The notes: generated by a model from the sequence alone, not told the origin. Shown: positions 1-6,792, numbered from the stretch's first letter. The stretch is DNA of 9,792 nt from an uncultured Eubacteriales bacterium (GCA_949739085.1 CATIYU010000160.1:1-9792); one strand, 5' to 3'. Translations and numbers: made by a program.

Positions 1-123
1 GTTGACGAAATCGACCAGATTGGTATAGAGGTTTTGCTTGCTGGTTACACCCCAGCTGATATCTCGGGACGATGTAACAGCGGGGCTTTCAACCGTTCCG
101 GAATAGCTCTTGGAAATCTGCAT
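1..123 (-). CDS. Unrecognised protein, 3' partial (first 41 codons)
   Basis: A frame opens at ATG 123, overlapping the stop of the 76-residue gene by one base (TAATG), and stays open to base 1. GAGGG lies about nine bases before the start. The visible residues begin MQISKSYSGTVESPAVTSSR and continue DISWGVTSKQNLYTNLVDFV. I do not recognise the family. It is too short for domain calls, has no signal peptide or membrane segment in the visible part, and is rich in S/T/V/N as are many fibre or appendage proteins. Position after XkdU and a fibre-type gene makes a tail fibre, fibre chaperone or receptor-binding component plausible. Codon use is less GC-rich than in the sheath-to-baseplate genes. 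Confidence 0.55.
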   Translation of the reverse strand, partial: MQISKSYSGTVESPAVTSSRDISWGVTSKQNLYTNLVDFVN

Positions 124-353
124 TACTCGTATCCCTCCAATACTTGAACCGGTATATTGATATCCGCCATCTCGTGGAAGTCTGCCAGAATAAGGCCGCC
201 CCCTCCTCTTGCCGGCAGATTGTCCAACGCCTCCTCAATGGCTGTGTTGACCTGCTCCATGGTAGCCGCTTCCGCTACGCCCCGCTCCAGGTTGTTCATT
301 CGTTCCGCAGTAATCAAGTCCCCGTCCTTCCAGACGGTCCCCGTATATGGCAT
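123..353 (-). CDS. Short fibre-associated protein, 76 aa
   Basis: ATG 353 follows the XkdU stop by two bases, with GAGGGG nearby as ribosome binding site. The opening MPYTGTVWKDGDLITAERMN and following NLERGV are the common N-terminal motif of clostridial and bacillus phage tail fibre or baseplate-upper proteins ('W-x-d-G-d-x-i-t-a-e-k-l-N-x-l-E-x-g-v'). A short helix (about 30-47) leads to a glycine run and LILADFHEMADINIP, ending VLEGYE. Proteins with this opening are usually much longer and carry a receptor-binding C terminus, so at 76 residues this is either a small adaptor or a trimmed fibre. Its stop shares one base with the next start (TAATG). Base composition is lower in GC than the upstream genes. 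The fibre link is inference from the motif and position. Confidence 0.7.
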   Translation of the reverse strand: MPYTGTVWKDGDLITAERMNNLERGVAEAATMEQVNTAIEEALDNLPARGGGGLILADFHEMADINIPVQVLEGYE

Positions 354-355
354 AC

Positions 356-988
356 TTAACTTCCCCTCTTTCCTATGATTGCCGCGCCGGTCCTACCGGC
401 TCCGATGATTCCGCTGGTTTCATCCACCACCGGCGGGGGCCGGTGAGCCAGCTTCTCCCGGCGCAGCTGGTAATGGGTGTATTGGGCAAGATCTGCGTGG
501 GTGAAGCCTGCGAGATAAGCGTGGGTGTTGTAGATCACCTCAACAATTGCCGTCAGGTGCGCGGGAACGACACGCTCAAGCAGGTCCCGCACCTCGTTGA
601 TGCTGCCCTCGCTGCTCAGCTCCAGCTTCACACGCAGAAAATAGTCGTTGGGCCGCAAATCAAGCCGGTATCCGTCCTCGCCGCATAGAACGTCCAACTT
701 CTGGCGCAGGAAGCTGAGGGTAAAGGGCGGGCGCAGTGCCAGGCGGTTGAGCACCCGGAGGCGGCGGAACTCCAGAGACTCCCCCAGCGTGTAGAGGATG
801 CGCAGAATGGCCTCCCACTGGGCCGCCGCGCTCTCGTCCATGGTCTGAACAAACAGATTGCGGTGAATCCGCGCCATAGCCGTCGCCAATGCCTCCAGCT
901 CCTCCTTCTCGCTGCGGCATAGATACTGAAAATCCAGTATCTCCCGGAACCAGCGTGGGAAATACTGGCAGACATTGGTATCAGGCAC
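356..988 (-). CDS. xkdU: XkdU-like tail protein (YmfQ/DUF2313 family, gpI type)
   Basis: The start is GTG at 988, with a GGAGGTGG at about 995-1002 and an eight-base overlap with XkdT. The protein is 210 residues. Family features are YFPRWFREILDFQYLCRSEK (9-28), EELEALATAMARIHRNLFVQ (30-49, the family's helix), DESAAAQWEAILRIL (51-65), FRRLRVLNRLALRPPFTLSF (74-93), YFLRVKLELS (116-125) and VVPAHLTAIVEVIYNTHAYL (140-159). The VPAHL motif is the typical end of the core domain. After it come three TH-centred eight-residue units (154-177) and a glycine-rich tail with SGIIGAGRTGAAIIGKRG. In P2-like tails the equivalent gpI links the wedge (gpJ) to the tail fibre (gpH). The next gene fits that order. 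Confidence in the family is high. Confidence 0.9.
   Translation of the reverse strand: MPDTNVCQYFPRWFREILDFQYLCRSEKEELEALATAMARIHRNLFVQTMDESAAAQWEAILRILYTLGESLEFRRLRVLNRLALRPPFTLSFLRQKLDVLCGEDGYRLDLRPNDYFLRVKLELSSEGSINEVRDLLERVVPAHLTAIVEVIYNTHAYLAGFTHADLAQYTHYQLRREKLAHRPPPVVDETSGIIGAGRTGAAIIGKRGS
458..529 (-). repeat. Three eight-residue TH repeats at the end of XkdU
   Basis: Codons 154-177 read NTHAYLAG, FTHADLAQ and YTHYQLRR. T-H recurs every eight residues with leucine three positions after the histidine in the second and third units and four in the first. Confidence 0.75.
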
Positions 989-2093
989 GCACTTCCACCT
1001 CCCCCAGTACGGGTATCTGCTGAAGCAGGCCGTTTTCCGCCAGCTCCAGGTCCGCCGCCGCGCCGTTAATCCTCAGAGCCGTCACGTTGACAACACCGGG
1101 CACTTGCAGTATGGCGGCGGTGAGGCGGGCTGTGTAGACCCAGCAGGAGTAGTGGGTAAGGCCGGAGGCGTCGGGCTTGTCCCAGTCCCGCCGGATGGAC
1201 AGCAGGTAGTCTGCCGCCGCCCGCTCCACCGGTTCCCGCAGCTGCGCCAGGGCATAGCCGGGACCGAGTGCCAGAGTTGCCGACACCTGTACCGCAACCG
1301 GCTCCGGAGTGGTGACCGTCACCCTCGCGCCAATGGGGGCTGTGCCATAGCCCAGGCCCTGGTTGGGAGGAGGGTCCACCGTGTTCTGCACCGTCTCAAT
1401 CAATTGAGCGGAGGCGGGCATCCAGTCGGCCCCCAGAAGGGACAGCTTCACTGTATCGCCGCCGTCCCAGGTGGGGTAGACCTGCAAGCCCCCTACGCCG
1501 TCAATGGCCAGCACCACCCGCTTATAGTCCGCCACATTGCCGCCAAAGGGCTGCTCGTTGAGGGCGGCAATGGCCCGCTCCCGCAGGCTTTCGTCATCCT
1601 CCGCGTTGTCGCCCGCCACCAGAATGTCTGTCAGCTGGGCGGAGCCAAGGCCCTGAACAAAGGTGATGGGCAGGATGGGTCCCGTATACTGGTTTCCGAT
1701 GGTTCCAGGGGTCTCGCAAGCGAGCTGGTATGTCCACTCCCCTATCTGGCCCGTCACAACGAAATTGACGCTGTCCGCGCCGTCGATGGTAGAAAACCTG
1801 GCCCCAATGGGCACTTCCCGGTCAAATACCCCCAGCCGCACCGCCGGGGAGGCCGGATAGCGCGACACGCCGGCCAGCATGACCAGGTAATCCAGGTCCT
1901 GTCCCACGGCGGTTTGCAGGTACGCCCCCCGCTGTACCTGGTCCAGCTCCAGGTAGAACTCCTCCAGAGCGTAGGCCCCCGCGCCTACGGCGGTCTGAAT
2001 CAAAGATCCCTCCCGCTTGTCCAGGGAGTTGGGGACCCGGTCCAGCTGGGCTTGCAGGAGGCTGCGGTAGGTCTTTGCGGTAAAGTCGATCAT
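981..2093 (-). CDS. xkdT: Baseplate J-like protein (XkdT, gp6/gpJ family)
   Basis: This 370-residue protein is standard length for XkdT. The start ATG 2093 overlaps the XkdS stop (ATGA). The N-terminal helix is IDFTAKTYRSLLQAQLDRVP, then DKREGSLIQTAVGAGAYALE (25-44). Next come GQDLDYLVMLAGVSRYPAS (64-82), the hallmark 'G-x-x-L-D-x-l-x-x-l-x-G-v-x-R' motif, and a beta domain with VPIGARFST (94-102). The baseplate J core motif follows, AEDDESLRERAIAALNEQPF (165-184) and GGNVADYKRVVLAIDGVGGL. The C-terminal part has ALAQLREPVERAAADYLLS (281-299) and TAAILQVPGVVNVTALRING (325-344). These proteins form the wedge ring around the hub and switch the baseplate for contraction. No anomaly is visible. 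It overlaps XkdU by eight bases. Confidence 0.95.
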   Translation of the reverse strand: MIDFTAKTYRSLLQAQLDRVPNSLDKREGSLIQTAVGAGAYALEEFYLELDQVQRGAYLQTAVGQDLDYLVMLAGVSRYPASPAVRLGVFDREVPIGARFSTIDGADSVNFVVTGQIGEWTYQLACETPGTIGNQYTGPILPITFVQGLGSAQLTDILVAGDNAEDDESLRERAIAALNEQPFGGNVADYKRVVLAIDGVGGLQVYPTWDGGDTVKLSLLGADWMPASAQLIETVQNTVDPPPNQGLGYGTAPIGARVTVTTPEPVAVQVSATLALGPGYALAQLREPVERAAADYLLSIRRDWDKPDASGLTHYSCWVYTARLTAAILQVPGVVNVTALRINGAAADLELAENGLLQQIPVLGEVEVRA

Positions 2094-2494
2094 GTCAATT
2101 CCACCTCCAAGCTGCTGGCTACGTCCCCGAACACGGTCAGCACGGTAAAGCTGACGGCCAGGCTGGCGTCCTGAAAGCTCCAGGTAAAATCCTTCATCCC
2201 CAGCAGGCGGCTGTCCGGCAGAAAGGCGTCCTCCAGGCGGCGTTTCAGTTCCGAGGCCACAAAACCGGGCTCGTTGCCCAGAAGGCCGTCATAGTCCGTG
2301 CCAAAGTTGGGCGTGTAGATCTGCCATTTGTATCGCTCCACGTTGACAATAATTTCCACCGCCTGCCGGACCGCCTCCCAGCCGTCCCCATGGCCCCGGA
2401 GGCGTTTGGTCACCGGGTCGGCAGTCCAGGTCAGGGAGGGCTGGTCCTGGAACACAATCCCCTTCGACAAATCAATCCCACTTTTGGGCAGCAC
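2090..2494 (-). CDS. xkdS: XkdS-like baseplate wedge protein (DUF2634, gp25-like position)
   Basis: GTG 2494 is chosen as start because GGGAGG (2503-2508) lies eight bases upstream and the resulting beginning, MLPKSGIDLSKGIVFQDQPS, is typical of DUF2634. The frame's outer TTG at 2515 has no such site and adds only a basic stretch. The protein is 134 residues. Motifs are QPSLTW (18-23), WEAVRQAVEIIVNVERYKWQ (39-58), IYTPNFGTDYDGLLG (59-73), FVASELKRRLEDAFL (78-92), and a closing strand set FTWSFQDASLAVSFTVLTVF. The 'E-a-v-x-q-a-v-x-x-i-l-n-t-e-r-y-x-x-x-i-y-x-x-x-y-G' pattern is the family hallmark. By position it corresponds to P2 W/T4 gp25, which anchors the sheath to the baseplate. It overlaps XkdR by 23 bases and XkdT by four. 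Confidence 0.9.
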   Translation of the reverse strand: MLPKSGIDLSKGIVFQDQPSLTWTADPVTKRLRGHGDGWEAVRQAVEIIVNVERYKWQIYTPNFGTDYDGLLGNEPGFVASELKRRLEDAFLPDSRLLGMKDFTWSFQDASLAVSFTVLTVFGDVASSLEVELT

Positions 2495-3071
2495 GCGACG
2501 CGCCTCCCTTCTCAAACACCCGGGAGAGAATGATGAACTGCTGGCTGCGCATGACCTTCAGCAGCAGCACCTTGTCCCCCTCCTCCAGTCCCCGGTTGAG
2601 GATAATGTACCCATCCCGTACCGGGAGGGCTTCTCCGTTTTCGTAGCACACGATATCCGAGAGCCGGTCATCCGAGGGAAAGGCGTCCTGAATCAGAGAG
2701 TCCTCCGCCTGGAAAGAGTTGTCCAGGGCGTTTTCTGTCTGAAAGGAGCCTGTCAAGGCCGGACCGGTCTGCCCCTCCCCTCCGCTGTGGCTGTGGGACA
2801 GTCCCGAGAGAGCGTGGCTGTGGGAGAAATCCGGCAGGGCGTGTCCGTGGCGGAACCCGGTTGTCACATGCCGGTGCTCTAAAACAGGAATCTTCCTTTC
2901 CACCACGGTGGCGGTGAGGCGCAGTGCGCTCTCCGGGATAGCCGCCATGTCCTCCCGGATTTTTACCTCCAGCGGGTCCGTACCTGTTACGGTCCCCACC
3001 GTCAGGTCGGTCAGGCCGTAGGCGCCCAGGGTCTCCTCCGTGATGAGATGCAGCACATCGATAGCGTCCAT
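2472..3071 (-). CDS. xkdR: XkdR-like protein (DUF2577), putative tail spike with HxH repeats
   Basis: The frame extends upstream to a TTG at 3098, but ATG 3071 with GGGGGA five bases before it, one base after the XkdQ stop, is the better start (199 residues). Residues 1-60 contain VLHLITEETL and VGTVTGTDPLEVKIREDMAA, the DUF2577 opening with an OB-like strand pattern. The ending LNRGLEEGDKVLLLKVMR plus QQFIILSRV (158-184) is the usual closing pair of strands. Between them lies a long insertion. Four H-x-H motifs at 66-68, 75-77, 84-86 and 93-95 are spaced exactly nine residues apart, then a glycine-rich turn, then a ten-residue repeat (SFQTENALDN, SFQAEDSLIQ). The gene sits between hub and gp25-like genes, the position of P2 V, the spike. 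The spike role and metal binding are inference. It overlaps the next gene by 23 bases. Confidence 0.82.
   Translation of the reverse strand: MDAIDVLHLITEETLGAYGLTDLTVGTVTGTDPLEVKIREDMAAIPESALRLTATVVERKIPVLEHRHVTTGFRHGHALPDFSHSHALSGLSHSHSGGEGQTGPALTGSFQTENALDNSFQAEDSLIQDAFPSDDRLSDIVCYENGEALPVRDGYIILNRGLEEGDKVLLLKVMRSQQFIILSRVFEKGGASRAAQKWD
2503..2508 (-). promoter_or_regulatory. Ribosome binding site deciding the xkdS start
   Basis: GGGAGG on the coding strand lies inside the last codons of the upstream gene and eight bases before GTG 2494. It favours this GTG over the TTG at 2515. Confidence 0.75.
2688..2747 (-). repeat. Ten-residue tandem repeat in XkdR
   Basis: Codons 109-128 read SFQTENALDN then SFQAEDSLIQ. 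A weaker third copy may follow (AFPSDDRLSD, 130-139). It lies just after the HxH region and before the conserved C-terminal strands. Confidence 0.7.
2787..2876 (-). repeat. Four H-x-H motifs at nine-residue period in XkdR
   Basis: Codons 66-95 of the XkdR-like gene read HRH, HGH, HSH and HSH, each separated by six residues (VTTGFR, ALPDFS, ALSGLS). The last two units are nearly identical (SHSHALSGL, SHSHSGGEG). The repeat is at the protein level. Confidence 0.9.
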
Positions 3072-3072
3072 A

Positions 3073-4047
3073 TCAGTCCCCCAGTTCCTGTACGTCAAAT
3101 TCCATGGTGTGCAAATCGTTCTGAAAGGTGTGACACACCCGCTCCAGCAGTACCAGCTGGCGCAGGCTGATATCCCCCAGCCCCGGCACGTCCATCATCA
3201 GCATCTGTCCCGCCCGCAGGCCCAACAGGCCCAGCGCCTGGACCTTCAGCGTCCGGAACCGGCGGTTGTGGTAGCGGAGCATGGACCGGGCCTGGGCTTC
3301 CACCTGGGCGTCGTTAAGGGCCTCGTCCACCGTCTGGTACAGCTGGAGCAGGCCCCAGCGGTCAATGTTGCCGCTGTCTATGGCCTGGAACACGTCCGCC
3401 CGGCCCGTCTCCTCGTTGGGGCGGGAGAGCTTGATGGAGTTGTAAGTCTGGGCGTCGATATCCGTCTTGTAGGTATAATCCGTCAGCAGGGACCCGGTCC
3501 CCACCACGCCCTCCGCAACCATACTCCCGGCCTCCCGCAGAGAGAGGGCTCCACCATCATCGAAGAAGGTATACAGCTTCCCGGTAGCCAGCAGGGTGCG
3601 CTGGAGTGCGGTGGAGATGACGTCCAGGCAGGTCTTCTCCTCCATGACCAGCAGCGGAATGGAATAGCCGGTATCGTCCAGGGTCCCGGTTTGCAGCTGG
3701 AAGTCATGGGCAATCTCTTGAATGATTTCCCCTGCCGCGCGGCCCGTGAAGCAGTAGCTGGCGCTGGCTTTGAGGTAGCGCAGCTGGTCGTAGCAGGTGA
3801 CGTCAATGACGGCGTAGCGGTTCCGGCTTTTGGTGAACCCCCAGCCGTAGAAAACCAGCTGGCCGTCCACAGAGAACCGGACCGGGTCCCCCTCCACAAA
3901 GGAGACGCCGCCGGAAGCGTTGATGGTAAATTTCAGCGTGCCGGGAGAGCCGGTCCGGTTGGTGGTATAGGTCACGCTCTGGACCTGCGGGGCCACGTCC
4001 CAGGCGCTGCCCGTGCGCTTCTCCAGAATAATCAGCTCGTATCTCAT
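3073..4047 (-). CDS. xkdQ: Baseplate hub protein (XkdQ/YqbQ-like, gp27/gpD type)
   Basis: This 324-residue protein has the expected length for XkdQ. The start ATG 4047 overlaps the upstream stop (ATGA). Only a weak purine stretch precedes it, so it is probably translated by coupling. Diagnostic segments are VTYTTNRTGSPGTLKFTI (25-42), PVRFSVDGQLVFYGWGFTKS (55-74), VTCYDQLRYLKASASYCF (83-100), AGEIIQEIAHDFQL (105-118), QTYNSIKLSRPNEETGR (200-216), the helix NDAQVEAQARSMLRYHNR (245-262), and the ending CHTFQNDLHTMEFDVQEL. These follow the two-barrel hub fold seen in T4 gp27 and P2 gpD. The hub forms the trimeric base of the tube and carries the spike. The PBSX relative is often annotated as a hydrolase, but no catalytic motif is visible here. 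Confidence 0.9.
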   Translation of the reverse strand: MRYELIILEKRTGSAWDVAPQVQSVTYTTNRTGSPGTLKFTINASGGVSFVEGDPVRFSVDGQLVFYGWGFTKSRNRYAVIDVTCYDQLRYLKASASYCFTGRAAGEIIQEIAHDFQLQTGTLDDTGYSIPLLVMEEKTCLDVISTALQRTLLATGKLYTFFDDGGALSLREAGSMVAEGVVGTGSLLTDYTYKTDIDAQTYNSIKLSRPNEETGRADVFQAIDSGNIDRWGLLQLYQTVDEALNDAQVEAQARSMLRYHNRRFRTLKVQALGLLGLRAGQMLMMDVPGLGDISLRQLVLLERVCHTFQNDLHTMEFDVQELGD

Positions 4048-4784
4048 GACGTGACCGCCTGTATCTGGGCCGCCTTCACCCAGCCCTTGGCCGCCCCCGC
4101 CTCTGTGGCGATGTGGTAGGGATAGGGCCGCTGGGGATCGTTGGCAACGATGCGGGAAATCTTCCCCAGGAAGCCGGAGAGATTCCCGTGGGGCTCTTCC
4201 CCGTAGCTAGAGCGGTAGCAGCTGCCGCTGACCCGCACCGCCTGCCCCACCGTCAGTTGGCCCTTGGGCACGGCCCGGGCGGCCTCCGCGCTGGCCTGGA
4301 CCGGTCCGGAGGCGTCTGGCTGCTGAAGTTCCACGGTTTTGGGGGAGTAATCCCGGTACTCTGAGAGGGCGATTTTATAATAGAAATCCCCCGTCTCGCC
4401 GCCCTTTTCCTCCGTCTCAAAGCGGGTGATGAGAACCTCCATATTAGTATCAAAAAGGGGCGTGCCGTCCTCCAGACAGCGGTTCGCCACAAAACGGACT
4501 GGAACCTTGTCCGCCAGCGCGGCCTGGATAAAATCCATGTAGAACTGAGGCGGCTGGAAAACCCCGGCGGTGACCACCGCCGCCAGGTCCGCCCGGCCCG
4601 GCAGCAGGCCGGACCAGGAGATTACTTTCAGCTTGGGCGTCCGGGGGACCATGATGGGCCCCAGGCCCAGAACGTTATAGCTGCTGTTGTCACTGTCCGT
4701 GGAGACGCTGTAGCTCTCCGGGTTTACGGGCAGCCGGATGGTGGTCCCATCCCGGTGGAGGTAGAGGCCATATTGATTTTCCAT
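4044..4784 (-). CDS. xkdP: XkdP-like tail protein with C-terminal SH3-like domain
   Basis: This 246-residue protein has GGAG upstream of ATG 4784 and overlaps the next gene by ATGA. Residues 1-150 match the N-terminal part of XkdP/YqbP-type proteins. They include LPVNPESYSVSTDSDNSSYN (18-37), the strand LGPIMVPRTPKLKVISWSG, FYMDFIQAALADKVPVRFV (81-99), and a final DFYYKIALSEYRDYSPKTV (133-151), the usual 'Y-x-i-x-l-x-e-y-r' ending. A short linker (about 152-176) leads to residues 177-245, which contain VGQAVRVSGSCYRSSYGEEP, GKISRIVANDPQRPYPYHI and GWVKAAQI. This looks like a bacterial SH3-type fold rather than the LysM domain usually found here. The family connects the tube to the hub and may bind cell wall during assembly or entry. 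Confidence is good for the family, less for the SH3 reading. Confidence 0.82.
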   Translation of the reverse strand: MENQYGLYLHRDGTTIRLPVNPESYSVSTDSDNSSYNVLGLGPIMVPRTPKLKVISWSGLLPGRADLAAVVTAGVFQPPQFYMDFIQAALADKVPVRFVANRCLEDGTPLFDTNMEVLITRFETEEKGGETGDFYYKIALSEYRDYSPKTVELQQPDASGPVQASAEAARAVPKGQLTVGQAVRVSGSCYRSSYGEEPHGNLSGFLGKISRIVANDPQRPYPYHIATEAGAAKGWVKAAQIQAVTS

Positions 4785-4796
4785 GGCGGTCTCCTA

Positions 4797-6788
4797 TTAC
4801 GTGTAGCCCAGCGCGGTGTGGCTGGCGGCCTGCTCCAGAAGGATATCCCGGATGGCTTCGGCCAGCAGCTGCCGGTCCAGGCCCGTGTTGCCGGTATTCT
4901 GCCCGGTAACGTTGATAATGGGCGTCTGGGCGGTGAGGTTGACATTGGCGACGTAGTCCCGCTTCGCCAGGTCCACCATCATCTTCAGGTCCTCCTCCGA
5001 GAGGGAGACGCTTTTGCGGATCGCCTTTGTGTCCGCGCCGATGTCCTGGAGGGCGCTGGCGGTGTTGGCGGCGTCATCCAGGTATTGAGCATAGTTGGAA
5101 CTGGAATCGTTGAACTTTCCCAGATAATCGTCGAAGTTGAAATCATCCAAGGTTTTCCCGATGCTGCCGCCAAAATTACGGCCATTTTCCCACGCCACGC
5201 CGTAGTCGATGTGTTCCATACGCTGGATTTTGATTTCGTTCTCCCCAAACGTATCCTTCACCCAATTTTTCAGCCCGGACCGCCAGCCGCTGACGGCGTT
5301 GGATAAATCACTGCCGAATACAGCGTCGATTCCGCTGGCAATACTTTCAATAATGCCGAGGGCCCAATCGCCAAGGTCCGCCAGCAGGTTCGCTATCGCG
5401 GTAACAGGATGCTGAAACACATTTGCGAAAAATTCAGCGAATGTAGCAATTAAATTCCAGGCATCCGCCAGTAGGTTGTGTCCCAGAGCGTATAGGCCAT
5501 ACAATTGCGTACCAATAAAACCGCAGATATCCTCCCACGTGGCCCCCATCTGCCGGGCCTTGTAGATGACAAAGGCAATTGTCCCGGCAATCAGCAGCAG
5601 TGGCCAGTTTGCCGCCGCCCATGCAATCATCGTCTTAACTGCTGAAAACACCATAGCGCCAGCAACCGCCGCCGCGCCGCCAATCAGCAGTGCGGACACG
5701 GCGTCCCAGTTCTCCGCCACGAACGCCGCGCCGGATTCCACCAGGTCCATGAGCCAGACCAGCACGCTACCAGCCAGCCGCATGGTGTAGATGAGTCCGT
5801 TAAAGGCCCGCTGTCCCATATCGCTGTTGAGCATATCATTTAGCCGCTCCAGGGCGGGGCGGAAGGCGTTGAGCGCTTCGTTCTTTGCCATGGTCCACGC
5901 CTGGGAAAAGGTCAGGGGCACAGCCGCAAAGGCGGCGTTGGTCTCCTCCGCAGCGGCAAAGAGCGCGTTTTTTACCACGTCTGATGTAATCTGGCCCTCG
6001 CTGGCAAGCTGGCGCATCTGGCCGACAGACACGCCCAGATAGTCCGCAATCGCCTTTGTAATGGTGGGAGCCTGCTCCAGGATGGAGTTGAGCTCCTCGC
6101 CCCGCAGCACGCCGGAGCCCATAGCCTGGGTCAACTGGAGCATGGCCGCCTGCGCCCCTTGGGCGCTGGTGCCCGCCAGGGCGAACTGCTTGTTGATCTG
6201 CTCGGCAAAGGCCACCACCTCGCCGGAGCTGTTGAAGGCATCGCCCGCCAGGGTGCCCAGCTTCGCCACCAGATTGGCGGTGTCCTGGTAGTTCCCCCGG
6301 GACCGCTGGGCGGCCTGGAAGATATCCTCCTGTAGCTCCGGAGTGGTCTGCCGTCCATCGTTCATGCGCTCCAGCCTCGCGGTGGTCTGGACCCAGGTGT
6401 CGGAGAGGGTGACCAGCTTCTGGGCGCTGCGCAGGCCCAGATACGCCGCCGCAAGGCTCTTGAGCCTCCCGATAAGCCCTCCGGCGGCGCTACCCCCCTC
6501 CCGAAATTTCCGGTTAACCCGGTCCTGCTGGTCCGCCGCGCCCCCCGCCCGGTCCCGGATTTCATGGAGGGTCCCGCCCAGCTGTTCCAGCAGCTCGTTG
6601 GTGTGCTGGGAGGAACCCGCCAGCCGCTCCAATGCCTCGGTACTGCGCCGGACGGTATCGTTATAGCCGCCCTGACCGGACTGGAGCCGGGCCAGCAGTT
6701 CCGCCATCTGACGGCCCATATTCAGATATTGTGCAAAAACACTGGAGAAGCGGTCCACCAGGACCAGCTCCTCCCGAATGACTGCCAT
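4797..6788 (-). CDS. Tail tape measure protein
   Basis: This 663-residue protein is the longest in the window and follows the chaperone pair, the expected place for the tape measure. The start at ATG 6788 has GGAGGTG ten bases upstream, inside the end of the frameshift extension. Residues 1-95 are helical and coiled-coil-like. Residues about 118-310 match the tape measure domain common to many tails, including QAMGSGVLRGEELNSILEQA (221-240), LGVSVGQMRQLASEGQITSD (251-270) and FSQAWTMAKNEALNAF (294-309). A hydrophobic alanine-rich stretch (about 335-410) contains up to three membrane-capable segments, including ALLIGGAAAVAGAMVF and WPLLLIAGTIAFVIY, as usual for tape measures that enter the target membrane. 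After about 500 comes a polar tail with WENGRNFGGSIGKTLDDF (533-550). At about 1.5 angstrom per residue (a general rule) it would specify a tail near 100 nm. Base composition drops inside the 3' half. Confidence 0.95.
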   Translation of the reverse strand: MAVIREELVLVDRFSSVFAQYLNMGRQMAELLARLQSGQGGYNDTVRRSTEALERLAGSSQHTNELLEQLGGTLHEIRDRAGGAADQQDRVNRKFREGGSAAGGLIGRLKSLAAAYLGLRSAQKLVTLSDTWVQTTARLERMNDGRQTTPELQEDIFQAAQRSRGNYQDTANLVAKLGTLAGDAFNSSGEVVAFAEQINKQFALAGTSAQGAQAAMLQLTQAMGSGVLRGEELNSILEQAPTITKAIADYLGVSVGQMRQLASEGQITSDVVKNALFAAAEETNAAFAAVPLTFSQAWTMAKNEALNAFRPALERLNDMLNSDMGQRAFNGLIYTMRLAGSVLVWLMDLVESGAAFVAENWDAVSALLIGGAAAVAGAMVFSAVKTMIAWAAANWPLLLIAGTIAFVIYKARQMGATWEDICGFIGTQLYGLYALGHNLLADAWNLIATFAEFFANVFQHPVTAIANLLADLGDWALGIIESIASGIDAVFGSDLSNAVSGWRSGLKNWVKDTFGENEIKIQRMEHIDYGVAWENGRNFGGSIGKTLDDFNFDDYLGKFNDSSSNYAQYLDDAANTASALQDIGADTKAIRKSVSLSEEDLKMMVDLAKRDYVANVNLTAQTPIINVTGQNTGNTGLDRQLLAEAIRDILLEQAASHTALGYT

Positions 6789-6792
6789 ACGC

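Noticed and set aside
975..2174. Long plus-strand open frame of 399 codons
   Set aside because: It lies opposite the clear XkdT and XkdS genes. Its protein is rich in G, R, Q, H and V with no recognisable motif, as expected for antisense frames in GC-rich DNA.
2495..2515. TTG at 2515 as start of xkdS
   Set aside because: GTG 2494 has a well-spaced GGGAGG and gives the family-typical LPKSGIDL start; the extra seven residues are atypical.
3072..3098. TTG at 3098 as start of xkdR
   Set aside because: ATG 3071 is an ATG, follows a GGGGGA stretch and avoids a 26-base overlap with the hub gene.
3073..4047. Catalytic hydrolase function for the XkdQ-like protein
   Set aside because: Homologues are sometimes named hydrolase, but no catalytic motif is visible and the fold pattern is that of a structural hub.
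3040..4119. Long plus-strand open frame opposite XkdQ
   Set aside because: The minus strand encodes a well-matched hub protein. The plus-strand product has no family features and runs past gene boundaries.
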